Shown: one piece after another, positions 54,412 to 62,726 of the stretch
Numbering within the stretch: the stretch's first letter is position 1
Layout of the letters: every line of letters starts with the position of its first letter
Notes under the pieces: generated by a model
Told to the model about the DNA's origin: nothing
Databases searched by the model: none
What the model saw: only the letters and a program-made list of their open reading frames with translations
NCBI GenBank assembly: GCA_044224905.1
Contig: JBGAJN010000004.1
Coordinates: forward strand, 434,001 to 498,000
DNA: 64,000 nt
Origin: JBGAJN01 sp044224905
Lineage (GTDB): Bacteria; Verrucomicrobiota; Verrucomicrobiia; Limisphaerales; JBGAJN01
Direction of reading: 5' to 3'
Program-made: the position numbers and the translations under genes

Positions 54412-55332
54412 ATGCGAATTCGCCATCTCACCACGACGCTGCCGCTGATTCTCTTGCTCGCTGGATGCGCGAGCATTCGCACTAAGGCACCGGCGCCAGC
54501 GGTCACGGCCAAAGCCTGGGCGATTGCCGACGGCGCGACCGGTAAACTCCTCTGGGGCTTCCACGCGGACGAACCGCGCAAATCGGCGAGCACGACGAAG
54601 ATGATGTGTGCCTATGTCATACTGCAATTGGCGGAGACAAATCCGTCCGTGCTCGACGAGACAGTAACGTTCTCAAAACTCGCGGGCACGACCACAGGTT
54701 CGACGGCCGCGATCAAACCCGGCGAGAGCGTGGCCGTGCGCGATTGCCTTTACGGACTGCTGCTACCTTCCGGCAACGATGCGGGGAATGCGCTCGCGGA
54801 ACATTTCAATTCCCGCTTTGCCCCACCCGACGTCGCGATGATCGAGTTCGGCCTAGGCAGCACCAATCTCAGCACGCGCGCGAACTTCATCGCTGAGATG
54901 AATCGGACGGCGCGGCGCCTCGGCCTCAAGCACACGAAGTATCGTTCCTCTTTCGGCGACGGTGGCACCGAGAATGACCGCACCACGACCGCTCGTGATC
55001 TCACGCGACTGGCTTGGAACGCCATGCAGTTGCCCAGTTTCCGGCACTACGTCGGCACGCAGAAACACAGCTGCATCGTGCGCCAGGCAAACGGAACCTT
55101 CCGCGACGCGGCGTGGACCAATACGAATCAACTCCTTGGCAAGGACGGTTTCGACGGTGTAAAGACGGGCACCACGATGCAGGCGGGAAATTGTCTGGTA
55201 GCGAGCGGACACCGCGGCAGCGCTCATTTGATTTCTGCCGTGCTCGGTTCCACGGCGGACAACGATCGTTACACGGATACCCGCGCGTTGTTTGACTGGG
55301 CCTGGCCAGCGATCGCCGCTAAGAACAAGTAA
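54412..55332 (+). CDS. Lipoprotein D-alanyl-D-alanine carboxypeptidase (PBP5/S11-type)
   Basis: 306 residues from ATG 54412. Lipobox LAGC (Cys at 19) gives a lipid anchor. Active-site motifs of S11 D,D-carboxypeptidases: S60-T-T-K63, LPSGND (SxN) near 117 and VKTGTT (KTG) near 250. It lacks the C-terminal beta-domain and amphipathic anchor of E. coli PBP5 and is shorter, consistent with lipid rather than helix anchoring. It trims the terminal D-Ala from peptidoglycan stem peptides. A strong palindromic terminator follows at 55354. Confidence 0.9.
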   Translation: MRIRHLTTTLPLILLLAGCASIRTKAPAPAVTAKAWAIADGATGKLLWGFHADEPRKSASTTKMMCAYVILQLAETNPSVLDETVTFSKLAGTTTGSTAAIKPGESVAVRDCLYGLLLPSGNDAGNALAEHFNSRFAPPDVAMIEFGLGSTNLSTRANFIAEMNRTARRLGLKHTKYRSSFGDGGTENDRTTTARDLTRLAWNAMQLPSFRHYVGTQKHSCIVRQANGTFRDAAWTNTNQLLGKDGFDGVKTGTTMQAGNCLVASGHRGSAHLISAVLGSTADNDRYTDTRALFDWAWPAIAAKNK

Positions 55333-55353
55333 CGCTATACATCCGCGGAAAAG

Positions 55354-55383
55354 CGAAAGGGACGCTGCGCAGCGTCCCTTTCG
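55354..55383. terminator. Bidirectional palindromic terminator
   Basis: A 30-bp near-perfect palindrome: arms around AAAGGGACGCTGC / GCAGCGTCCCTTT extended by flanking CG pairs, tetraloop GCGC. It lies exactly between the convergent stops of the carboxypeptidase (55332) and atpC (55405). The A-rich left and T-rich right ends of the stem serve both directions. Confidence 0.9.
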
Positions 55384-55404
55384 TTTGAAGATTTCTGAGC
55401 GCGC

Positions 55405-55815
55405 TCAGCTGTGCGTGCGACGCTTAACCTTAAGCTGGGCGATCGAGTGCATCAGTGACGCCGTGACCAAGGCCGTTTCTTCATCGTCGAGCTTCTCGGC
55501 GAGGCGAGCTTCGGCGCGCTTGCGCGCTTCCTCAGCTTTGGCTTCATCGATGTTCTCGGCCTTGATGGCCATGTCGGTCATGATCGCCACCTTGTCGCCG
55601 GTGATTTGCACGAAGCCCTCACCGACAGCGAGGAAGTACTCCTGGCCATCCTTGCGAACGACGACTTCGCCCGCAACGATCTGCGTCATGAACGGAACGT
55701 GCATCGGGTAGATGCCCATCTCGCCCTCGGCCGCCGGGAGCGTCACCATATCGACGTCTTCGGAATAGGTCTTGGCCTCCGGGGTGACGATTTCGAGTTT
55801 GAGGGTTGATGCCAT
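55405..55815 (-). CDS. atpC: F1Fo ATP synthase epsilon subunit
   Basis: 136 residues, standard for the family. N-terminal beta-sandwich (LKLEIVTPEAKTYSEDVDMV, LPAAEGEMGIYPMHVP) and C-terminal helix pair (KAEEARKRAEARLAEKL), which in other bacteria inhibits ATP hydrolysis. Last gene of the atp operon, 27 bp after atpD and just before a shared terminator. Central stalk of the cytoplasmic F1 sector. Confidence 0.95.
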   Translation of the reverse strand: MASTLKLEIVTPEAKTYSEDVDMVTLPAAEGEMGIYPMHVPFMTQIVAGEVVVRKDGQEYFLAVGEGFVQITGDKVAIMTDMAIKAENIDEAKAEEARKRAEARLAEKLDDEETALVTASLMHSIAQLKVKRRTHS

Positions 55816-55842
55816 GATGTCTCGGCGCTGCGGCGGTTATGC

Positions 55843-57297
55843 TCAGGCTTCGCGGATTTCGTCGATGCTGCCCTTCATGTAGAAGTTGCCTTCAGCGACG
55901 TCGTCGTGCTTGCCTTCGAGAATTTCTTTGAATGCGCGCACGGTTTCCGCCACGGGAACCTGCTTGCCTTCGCGGCCGGTGAAGACCTGCGCGACGGTGA
56001 ACGGTTGGCTCAAGAAGCGTTGAATCTTGCGGGCGCGGAACACGGTGAGCTTGTCTTCCGGGCTCAATTCGTCCATGCCCAGAATCGCGATGATGTCCTG
56101 CAGATCCTTGTAGCGCTGGAGCACTTTCTGGACGCCGCGGGCGACGTTGTAGTGTTCTTCGCCGACGATTTCCGGCGCGAGCGCGCGGGAGTTCGAGGCG
56201 AGCGGATCGACGGCCGGGAAGATTCCCAACTCAGCGATGGAACGTTCCAAGACGATGGTCGCGTCCAAGTGCGCGAACGTGGTCGCCGGCGCGGGGTCGG
56301 TCAAGTCGTCAGCAGGCACGTAAACGGCCTGGAACGACGTGATGGAACCTTTCTTGGTCGAGGTGATGCGTTCCTGGAGGTCGCCCATTTCCGCAGCGAG
56401 GGTCGGCTGGTAACCGACGGCGCTCGGCGTGCGGCCGAGGAGCGCGGACACTTCAGAACCGGCCTGCGAGAAACGGAAGACGTTGTCGACGAACAGGAGC
56501 ACGTCCTGATTCTTTTCGTCGCGGAAATATTCGGTCACGGCGAGCGCGGAGAGCGCCACACGGAGACGCGCGCCTGGGGGTTCGTTCATCTGGCCGTACA
56601 CCAACCCGATGCGGGAGCCGGGCTTGATGATCGGAAGACCCTGGGCGTTCTTTTTCGGATGGCCCTTCTCGTCTTCTTCGACCTTGATGACTTTGGCTTC
56701 GATCATTTCGTTGTAGAGATCGTTACCTTCGCGCGTGCGTTCACCGACACCCGCGAACATCGAGATACCGCCGTGCAGCTTCGCGATGTTGTTGATCAGT
56801 TCCATGATGACGACGGTCTTGCCTACGCCGGCGCCACCGAAGGCGCCGACCTTGCCACCCTTCAAGAAGGGGCAGATCAAATCGATGACCTTGATGCCGG
56901 TGGTGAGCACCTGCGGCGAGGTCGATTGATCCACGAGCGGCGGGGCCGCGCGGTGAATCGGATAATATTTGTCGGCCTTCACGGGGCCTTGTTCGTCCAC
57001 GGCGTCGCCGGTGACGTTGAACACGCGGCCCATGACGCCTTCACCAACGGGCATGGAAATCGGAGCGCCGGCGTCGAGCACTTCCTGGCCGCGCTTGAGA
57101 CCTTCGGTGGTGGACATCGCGATGGCGCGCACCCAGTTGTCGCCGAGGTGCTGCTGCACTTCGAGCGTGAGCTTGGTGGAAACGCCGCCCGGCGGAGTGA
57201 ACTGGATGGTCAGCGCGTTGAAGAGGGCCGGAAGCTGATCCGGGAATTCCACGTCCACAACGGGACCGATGATTTGAACGATTTTGCCTTTGTTCAT
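55843..57297 (-). CDS. atpD: F1Fo ATP synthase beta subunit
   Basis: 484 residues. Walker A GGAGVGKTV near 160, catalytic Glu in GERTREGNDLY near 190, Walker B LLFVDNVFRF near 255, and AEMGDLQERI. Carries the catalytic nucleotide sites for ATP synthesis. Contains a short Lys/Glu-rich stretch (KVIKVEEDEKGHPKKN) after the GERTREG block, slightly longer than in E. coli. Twelve bp after atpG. Confidence 0.97.
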   Translation of the reverse strand: MNKGKIVQIIGPVVDVEFPDQLPALFNALTIQFTPPGGVSTKLTLEVQQHLGDNWVRAIAMSTTEGLKRGQEVLDAGAPISMPVGEGVMGRVFNVTGDAVDEQGPVKADKYYPIHRAAPPLVDQSTSPQVLTTGIKVIDLICPFLKGGKVGAFGGAGVGKTVVIMELINNIAKLHGGISMFAGVGERTREGNDLYNEMIEAKVIKVEEDEKGHPKKNAQGLPIIKPGSRIGLVYGQMNEPPGARLRVALSALAVTEYFRDEKNQDVLLFVDNVFRFSQAGSEVSALLGRTPSAVGYQPTLAAEMGDLQERITSTKKGSITSFQAVYVPADDLTDPAPATTFAHLDATIVLERSIAELGIFPAVDPLASNSRALAPEIVGEEHYNVARGVQKVLQRYKDLQDIIAILGMDELSPEDKLTVFRARKIQRFLSQPFTVAQVFTGREGKQVPVAETVRAFKEILEGKHDDVAEGNFYMKGSIDEIREA

Positions 57298-57309
57298 GAG
57301 ATGATGTGA

Positions 57310-58188
57310 TTAGCCCATCGCCATCGCGGCGCTGGTGATTTCCAAAAGTTCGCGGGTGATGTTCGCCTGACGCAGTTTGTTGTATTCGAGCGTGAGGTCT
57401 TTGATGAGTTGCTTGGCGTTGTCGGTCGCGTTCTTCATGGCGACCATGCGCGCGCTGTGCTCGGAAGCCTTCGCTTCGAGCAGGTACTGGAATACCTGAT
57501 AATTCAAATAGTGCGGGAGCAGGTTGCCCAAGACGCCGCCCGCGCTGGGCTCGAACAGAAATTCCGTGGAGCTCTTCTCCAACTTGCCTTCGACATTGTC
57601 GCCGGCAACGCCCGCACTGACCGCTTTGATTTCGCCCACGGGCAGGAACGGCCGCACTTCAGGCTTCTGCACCAGCGTGGAAACGAAGTTTGTGTAGAGC
57701 ACGTCCACCGCGTCGGCTTTTCCGTCGAGGAACAATTGCTGCGCCAGCTTGGAAATCGCGCGTGCTTCGCTGAACAACGGGTTGTCCTTGTAGGTGAACT
57801 CCGCGGCGAGCTCGCGCTTGGTGCGGGCCACGAACTGCGAGGCTTTGCGACCAGCGGTGATGTAAACCGTGGTGTTCTTGTCCAGCTTGCCCGCTTCGCG
57901 AAGCAGGTTCGTGTTCAACGCGCCGCAGAGACCTTTGTCGGTGCTGATGACGATGATTGCGCGCTTCTTGATCTCCCGCTTCTCCATCAACGGATGGGAG
58001 AAGTCCCCTGCCCCGGCGGTGACTTCCGCGAGCACCTCGTTCATCAAGGTCGCGTAGGGACGCCCGGAGATGGCCGCCTGCTGGGCCTTGCGCATCTTGG
58101 CCGAGGCCACCATCTGCATCGCCTTGGTGATCTGGGCGGTGTTCTTGACCGACTTGATACGTCGGCGGATGTCGCGTGTGCTGGGCAT
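57310..58188 (-). CDS. atpG: F1Fo ATP synthase gamma subunit
   Basis: 292 residues. N-terminal helix TRDIRRRIKSVKNTAQITKAMQMV and C-terminal helix MKNATDNAKQLIKDLTLEYNKLRQANIT form the coiled-coil rotor shaft; the DKGLCGALNTNL strand starts the Rossmann-like domain. Twenty bp after atpA. Rotates inside the alpha3beta3 ring. Confidence 0.97.
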   Translation of the reverse strand: MPSTRDIRRRIKSVKNTAQITKAMQMVASAKMRKAQQAAISGRPYATLMNEVLAEVTAGAGDFSHPLMEKREIKKRAIIVISTDKGLCGALNTNLLREAGKLDKNTTVYITAGRKASQFVARTKRELAAEFTYKDNPLFSEARAISKLAQQLFLDGKADAVDVLYTNFVSTLVQKPEVRPFLPVGEIKAVSAGVAGDNVEGKLEKSSTEFLFEPSAGGVLGNLLPHYLNYQVFQYLLEAKASEHSARMVAMKNATDNAKQLIKDLTLEYNKLRQANITRELLEITSAAMAMG

Positions 58189-58208
58189 GGGCGTGGGCGG
58201 TTCGTCGC

Positions 58209-59738
58209 TTAACGATAGCTCTGCTTGAACTCGGTGATCGCGGCTTTCAACTCGGCAGCGAGCGCGTCACTGAACGCTTTCTCCGCGCGAATCTTGCCAG
58301 CCAATTCCGCCTTACGAGTCGAGAGGAAGTCCGCGAGCTTCGCTTGGAAATCCTTCACTTTGTCCACCGGCACGTCATCGAGGAAATTGTTCTGCATGCA
58401 CCAGAGCGTGGTGGCCTGCACTTCGACCGGCAGTGGATTGTATTGCTGTTGTTTGAAGAGCTCGACGATGCGCTTGCCGCGTTCGAGTTGCGCCTGCGTC
58501 TTCGCGTCGAGGTCGGAACCGAACTGCGCGAAGGCCGCGAGTTCGCGGAACTGGGCGAGGTCGAGCTTGATGCGGCCGGCGACTTGTTTCATCGCCTTGA
58601 TCTGCGCCGCGGAACCGACGCGGGAGACCGACAGACCGACGGAGATGGCGGGACGGATGCCCTGGTAGAACAAGTCGGTTTCGAGATAGATCTGACCATC
58701 GGTGATCGAAATCACGTTCGTCGGAATGTAGGCCGAGACGTCGCCCGCCTGGGTTTCGATGATCGGCAAGGCCGTGAGCGAGCCGCCGCCGTAATTGGCG
58801 CTGACGCGCGCGGAACGTTCGAGCAAACGGCTGTGCAAGTAGAACACGTCACCCGGATACGCTTCGCGGCCGGACGGACGCTTGAGCACCAGCGACACCT
58901 GACGGTAAGCAACGGCTTGCTTGGAGAGATCGTCGAAAATGATCAACGCATCCATGCCGTTATCCATGAACCATTCGCCCATCGCCGCACCGGCGAACGG
59001 AGCGAGGTATTGGTTCGCCGCAGAGTCGGAAGCGGAAGCCACGACGACGATCGTGTAAGGCAGCGCGCCTTCCTTCTCCAGCGTCGCGATGACGCGGGCA
59101 ATGCTGGACTGCTTCTGACCGACGGCGACGTAAATGTTGTAAACCGGGCGGAAACCTTTTTCCTTCGAGGCCTCACCGCTGTTGATGCGGGCCTGATTGA
59201 TCATCGCGTCCACGCCGATCGTGGTCTTGCCGGTGGAACGGTCGCCGATGATCAATTCGCGCTGACCGCGACCGATGGGAATCATCGCGTCGATCGCCAT
59301 GATGCCGGTCTGGAGCGGCTGGCTGACGGACTGGCGCTTGACGATGCCGGGCGCGATTTTTTCGACCGGATACGATACGTCAGAAACGATCGGTCCCTTG
59401 CCGTCAATCGGCTGGCCGAGCGTGTTGACCACGCGGCCGAGGAGTCCTTTGCCCACGGGCACGGAGAGCAGCTTGCCGGTGGTGCGCACTTCCTGGCCTT
59501 CTTTGACGGGCGTGTAATCGCCGAGAATGATGGCGCCAACCTCGGTCTCTTCGAGGTTCAACGCGATGCCGGTGACCCCGTTGCCGAAGTCGAGCATCTC
59601 GTTAAGCATGGCGTCGGTGAGGCCTTCGATCTTGGCCACGCCATCCGACACTTCGCGGACGATGCCGGTGTTCTGCTTGGCGACCGACGTTTTGAGGCCG
59701 GAGATCTGGGCTTCGATTTCTTGGAGCAAGTTACTCAT
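58209..59738 (-). CDS. atpA: F1Fo ATP synthase alpha subunit
   Basis: 509 residues. P-loop GDRSTGKTT near 170 (Ser where many have Gln), IFDDLSKQAVAYRQ near 270, and the arginine-finger block VGLSVSRVGSAAQ near 370. Non-catalytic nucleotide sites and stator contact through its N-terminus. Starts 29 bp after the delta gene stop. Confidence 0.97.
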   Translation of the reverse strand: MSNLLQEIEAQISGLKTSVAKQNTGIVREVSDGVAKIEGLTDAMLNEMLDFGNGVTGIALNLEETEVGAIILGDYTPVKEGQEVRTTGKLLSVPVGKGLLGRVVNTLGQPIDGKGPIVSDVSYPVEKIAPGIVKRQSVSQPLQTGIMAIDAMIPIGRGQRELIIGDRSTGKTTIGVDAMINQARINSGEASKEKGFRPVYNIYVAVGQKQSSIARVIATLEKEGALPYTIVVVASASDSAANQYLAPFAGAAMGEWFMDNGMDALIIFDDLSKQAVAYRQVSLVLKRPSGREAYPGDVFYLHSRLLERSARVSANYGGGSLTALPIIETQAGDVSAYIPTNVISITDGQIYLETDLFYQGIRPAISVGLSVSRVGSAAQIKAMKQVAGRIKLDLAQFRELAAFAQFGSDLDAKTQAQLERGKRIVELFKQQQYNPLPVEVQATTLWCMQNNFLDDVPVDKVKDFQAKLADFLSTRKAELAGKIRAEKAFSDALAAELKAAITEFKQSYR

Positions 59739-59767
59739 AGCGGTAATTCGTAATTCTAAATTCTAAA

Positions 59768-60160
59768 TCAGAGACTCTCTTGAAGGGCGGCCAGACGCGC
59801 GGCCACGCTGCCGTCGTAAACGTCGCTGCCCACCTGGACGCGGATACCACCCAGCAGCGCCGGGTTGACCGAGAAGCTGACATTCAATCCGATTCCGTAA
59901 CGCTTCGTCAGGTTGGCCTTGATGCTTTCCATCAAAGCGGGCGAAGTCTGGACTGCATTCTCGACTTTTGCCGTGCGACGCGCGATGTCGAGGCGCACCA
60001 AACGTTGAAGCTGGCTGAGGATCGCCATGTAGCCGCGCGGTTTCTGCGCAATGACCATCTGCACGGTCTGGCGGACCTTCGCTTCGTCAAGCAGGCCGTT
60101 GACTTTGCAGGCGAGGAAGAGCTGCTTCGCGTCGCGCCGGCTTTGTTTGGTGATCTTCAT
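59768..60160 (-). CDS. atpH: F1Fo ATP synthase delta subunit, short form
   Basis: 130 residues, about 50 fewer than usual. The C-terminal block is clear (NPALLGGIRVQVGSDVYDGSVAARLAAL). The N-terminus still resembles helix 1 (SRRDAKQLFLACK), but the six-helix N-terminal domain that binds alpha is shortened. Only 18 bp separate the start from atpF, so no longer start exists. Stator component linking b to the top of F1. Position in the operon (after atpF, before atpA) confirms identity. Confidence 0.9.
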   Translation of the reverse strand: MKITKQSRRDAKQLFLACKVNGLLDEAKVRQTVQMVIAQKPRGYMAILSQLQRLVRLDIARRTAKVENAVQTSPALMESIKANLTKRYGIGLNVSFSVNPALLGGIRVQVGSDVYDGSVAARLAALQESL

Positions 60161-60178
60161 TGGAGACGAAGGACGGGA

Positions 60179-60730
60179 TTAAGCGGCCAATTGCTTGTTC
60201 GTTTCTTCCGCGATCCGGTTCTGATCGTCGGCGGTCAAAACCTTGCCGGTCACTTTCGCCGTGGTGGCCACAACGAGACGTCCGACTTCGCGGCGCAATT
60301 CTGCCTTCATGCGGGCGAGTTCCGCTTCGCTGGCCTGCTTCGCCTTGGCGATGATGTCCTGCGCGGTGGCGATGGCCTTCTGGGATTCCGTTTCGAGAAC
60401 CTTCGCGGCGGACTGGCGGGCTTCCTCGATCAACTTGTTGCCGGTGAGATTGGCCTGCGTGAGGATTTCCTGCGCCTTGGCCTGCGCGTTAGCGAGATCC
60501 TTCTTGATCTGCTCGGCGTTAGCGAGGCTCTCGGCGATCTTGTTGCGGCGCTCTTCGAGCACTTTCAAGATGGGCTTGTAGGCGAAGCGATGGAGCAGAA
60601 ACGCGACGATGCAGAAGCTGATCACCTGCGAGATGAACAGCTGCGTGTTGAAACCAAATTGCTCACCCGTGGACTTGGCGATCTCGCCAATGCCACCTTC
60701 AGACGCTGCGAAAAAGAGAAACTGATTCAT
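60179..60730 (-). CDS. atpF: F1Fo ATP synthase b subunit
   Basis: 183 residues. One N-terminal membrane helix (LFISQVISFCIVAFLLHRF, about 28-48) and a long charged coiled coil (LEERRNKIAESLANAEQIKKDL through the end). A ~25-residue segment precedes the membrane helix. Peripheral stalk. An intercistronic hairpin separates it from atpE. Confidence 0.95.
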   Translation of the reverse strand: MNQFLFFAASEGGIGEIAKSTGEQFGFNTQLFISQVISFCIVAFLLHRFAYKPILKVLEERRNKIAESLANAEQIKKDLANAQAKAQEILTQANLTGNKLIEEARQSAAKVLETESQKAIATAQDIIAKAKQASEAELARMKAELRREVGRLVVATTAKVTGKVLTADDQNRIAEETNKQLAA

Positions 60731-60753
60731 AAAATCTGGGTCATGCCGAGTCA

Positions 60754-60779
60754 GGCGCGGAGCCCGAAAGCCCCGCGCC
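60754..60779 (-). other. Intercistronic hairpin between atpE and atpF
   Basis: Read on the transcribed strand: GGCGCGGGGC, six-base loop TTTCGG, GCTCCGCGCC, a 10-bp stem with one G-U pair. It sits 10 bp after the atpE stop and 23 bp before the atpF start. Such structures can protect the 3' end of atpE mRNA or cause partial termination, fitting the high copy number of subunit c. No U-run follows, so full termination is unlikely. Confidence 0.75.
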
Positions 60780-60788
60780 CGAAGTCAG

Positions 60789-61001
60789 TTACTTCACGAG
60801 GAAGATCGCGAAGAAGACGATACCTTCAGCGAAGGCCGTGCTCAGAATCGCCTGCACGAGAATCTTGGTGGCAGCACCAGGATTACGACCGACGGCTTCC
60901 GAGGCCTTCATACCGATGATACCCACGCCGATGGCGGCGCCAGCGGCAGCAGCGGCGACGTGAACGTTGCCGGACATCTCAGCTAACATGGGCATGAACA
61001 T
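60789..61001 (-). CDS. atpE: F1Fo ATP synthase c subunit (H+-type)
   Basis: 70 residues, two membrane helices. ATG 61001 is preferred over three later in-frame Mets because an AAAGG lies 9 bp upstream. Helix 1 is Gly/Ala-rich (AAAAGAAIGVGIIGMKA), the loop is GRNPGA, and helix 2 carries the ion-binding Glu in FAEGIVFFAI. The Gln and the Glu-Thr pair of Na+-type rings are absent, so proton coupling is expected (inference). Confidence 0.95.
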   Translation of the reverse strand: MFMPMLAEMSGNVHVAAAAAGAAIGVGIIGMKASEAVGRNPGAATKILVQAILSTAFAEGIVFFAIFLVK

Positions 61002-61071
61002 ATGTATTTACCTTTCGTTGTTTTCTCAGCGGCTCCCGCAGTCTTGCCACGGTCAAACCGCCGAAATCTTT

Positions 61072-62019
61072 TTAATGGTGCGCTTTTTCGTGTCCTTCTT
61101 CGTGCGTGCAAATCAGCAGCGTAAACACCGCCGTCAACAACATGAACACCAACGCCTGCACCAGACCGACCAAAAGTTCCATTGCGTAAAACGGCAGCGG
61201 CAGCAGCCAACCGAACGCGGGCCCACCCATGTTCGCCATCGTTTCCAGCATGTTTTCACCGGCGAAAATGTTTCCGTAGAGACGGAAGCTCAGCGACACC
61301 GGGCGGAACAAGATGGAAACCACTTCGAGCACACCCACCGCGAGGAAAACGAGAATCATCAGCACCTTCAACGCGCCGGTGGTTTCACCCTTGGGGCCAA
61401 AGATGTGAAGAAGGAAGCCGCCGGGACCGTTCGCTTGCAGCGCCCAAACCGTCCAGCAGACGAAAAAGACAATCGACATCGCGAGCGTCATGTTGAGGTC
61501 AGCATTCACGCCGCGGAGAATAGGATTAGAGATGTGGTGCAAGTGACCACTCGCATCAGGATGCCCCCACCCAACCGTACCCACGCCCGGGATCAAGCTG
61601 AACCAGTTCGTGAAGAGAATGAAAATGAAGATCGTGGCGAAGAACCAAAACGTCTTCTTCACCAACTCGTGACCGATGATGCCTTCGAGGAATTCGTAAA
61701 GCCCTTCCACCAGCCATTCCCAGAAATTCTGGGCGCCTTGAGGAATCACCTTAGCTTTGCTCATCGCCACCTGCGCAAAAATAATCAGGAACAAAGCAAC
61801 CGCCCAAGTCAGGATCATCGAGTTCGTCACCAACAGCGGTCCGATATGAAACGTCGGCGCGGCAGTCGGCAGACCTTCAGCATGTTCCGCGTGCTCTCCA
61901 GCATGAGCGACAGCTTCCGCCGCATGTTGCGCGGCGGCACCCGCCACGTCGGCAGCCTTGACCGATAGCGGCAACACCGCCACCAGAGCCGTCACTAGTA
62001 TGAAAAGATAATTGCGCAT
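61072..62019 (-). CDS. atpB: F1Fo ATP synthase a subunit
   Basis: 315 residues from ATG at 62019; the 28-residue upstream extension is not signal-like and is rejected. The N-terminus looks like a cleavable or membrane-inserted signal (LFILVTALVAVLPLSVKAA) followed by an Ala/His-rich segment (AHAGEHAEHAEG), then the typical helices. The essential Arg is in VSLSFRLYGNIFAGE near 240. First gene of the operon atpBEFHAGDC; no atpI precedes it. The divergent 239-bp region carries its promoter. Confidence 0.95.
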   Translation of the reverse strand: MRNYLFILVTALVAVLPLSVKAADVAGAAAQHAAEAVAHAGEHAEHAEGLPTAAPTFHIGPLLVTNSMILTWAVALFLIIFAQVAMSKAKVIPQGAQNFWEWLVEGLYEFLEGIIGHELVKKTFWFFATIFIFILFTNWFSLIPGVGTVGWGHPDASGHLHHISNPILRGVNADLNMTLAMSIVFFVCWTVWALQANGPGGFLLHIFGPKGETTGALKVLMILVFLAVGVLEVVSILFRPVSLSFRLYGNIFAGENMLETMANMGGPAFGWLLPLPFYAMELLVGLVQALVFMLLTAVFTLLICTHEEGHEKAHH

Positions 62020-62114
62020 TGACCCAAACGTTGCTTTCGGGAACCGAATTTTCGCGACGAATTTCGGCTGACTTCGCTTAACTTGCCGCGAATGAGGCAG
62101 CAAACTGCCGCATC

Positions 62115-62128
62115 GTGAAAATTTTCAC
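62115..62128. repeat. Perfect 14-bp palindrome GTGAAAATTTTCAC
   Basis: Located in the 239-bp divergent region between atpB (95 bp away) and the MntR-like gene (130 bp away), in its most AT-rich part. Perfect symmetry suggests a dimeric regulator site. Nearby 62096-62109 holds a smaller repeat (GGCAG-CAAA-CTGCC). I cannot assign either to a known regulator. Confidence 0.5.
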
Positions 62129-62227
62129 AAGCGATTTTTCCAAAAAATTTCATGGTTAATTTCCGGCATTAGTTTCCCTCCACACTCGCGTTCAGCGTCG
62201 CTTACTTGCACGAGCCTTGCGTTCTCT

Positions 62228-62256
62228 CCGCGCGGCGTGCTAAGAGCCTCGCGCGG
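62228..62256 (+). promoter_or_regulatory. Inverted repeat over the mntR-like ribosome-binding region
   Basis: Arms CCGCGCG (62228-62234) and CGCGCGG (62250-62256) with a 15-base spacer end two bases before the start codon at 62259. No good Shine-Dalgarno is present apart from a weak AAGAG in the loop. In RNA this would be a hairpin over the start region; in DNA it could be an autoregulatory operator. Confidence 0.5.
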
Positions 62257-62258
62257 CC

Positions 62259-62696
62259 ATGCCAACCAAGCCCAGCCAAAGCGCGGAAGATTATCTCGAG
62301 CGCATCCATGAATTAATCGAGGAGAAGGGCTACGCCCGCGTGGTGGACATCGCTTCATCGCTGCAAGTTCGCCAAGCTTCCGTAACGAGCATGGTGCAGA
62401 AGCTCGGCGAGGCCGGTTACCTCAATTACGAAAAGTATCGCGGACTAATTCTCACCGACAAAGGTCGCGAAATCGCGCGCCACATTCAGAAGCGCCATGC
62501 CACGCTCGCGCGTTTCTTTTCTCTGCTCGGCGTGGATCCCGCCGCGCAAAAGCTGGACATCGAAGGCATCGAACATCACCTCAGCGCGGAGACGGTGGAA
62601 GTCTTGTCTGATCTCGCCGAGTTTTTTGAAAAGCATCCCGCGACTTTGAAATCATTTTTGAAATCGCGCTCGCCCGCCAAAGGTCGCTCCGCGTGA
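62259..62696 (+). CDS. mntR: MntR-like (DtxR-family) metal-dependent repressor
   Basis: 145 residues, like Bacillus MntR (142). Winged HTH with EEKGYARVVDIASSLQVRQASVTSMVQKLGEAGYL and YEKYRGLILT nearly matching MntR. Metal-ligand positions of MntR are conserved: D11 and E14 in the SAEDYLERI helix, a His in QKRHATL, and the E..EHH set in IEGIEHHLS. It would repress Mn uptake or control Mn export when Mn2+ is high. No Mn transporter is adjacent; TerC and CNNM genes 50 kb upstream are possible partners only by inference. Confidence 0.9.
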   Translation: MPTKPSQSAEDYLERIHELIEEKGYARVVDIASSLQVRQASVTSMVQKLGEAGYLNYEKYRGLILTDKGREIARHIQKRHATLARFFSLLGVDPAAQKLDIEGIEHHLSAETVEVLSDLAEFFEKHPATLKSFLKSRSPAKGRSA

Positions 62697-62726
62697 GCCC
62701 GCACGCTACGACTCCCCTGCCCTGAC

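Noticed and set aside
55906..57309. 467-codon plus-strand frame opposite atpD
   Set aside because: Same cause as above; low-complexity His/Asp/Arg/Glu-rich translation, opposite a highly conserved ATP synthase gene.
58176..59753. 525-codon plus-strand frame opposite atpA
   Set aside because: Shadow of atpA; no domain, no RBS, and composition typical of antisense translation.
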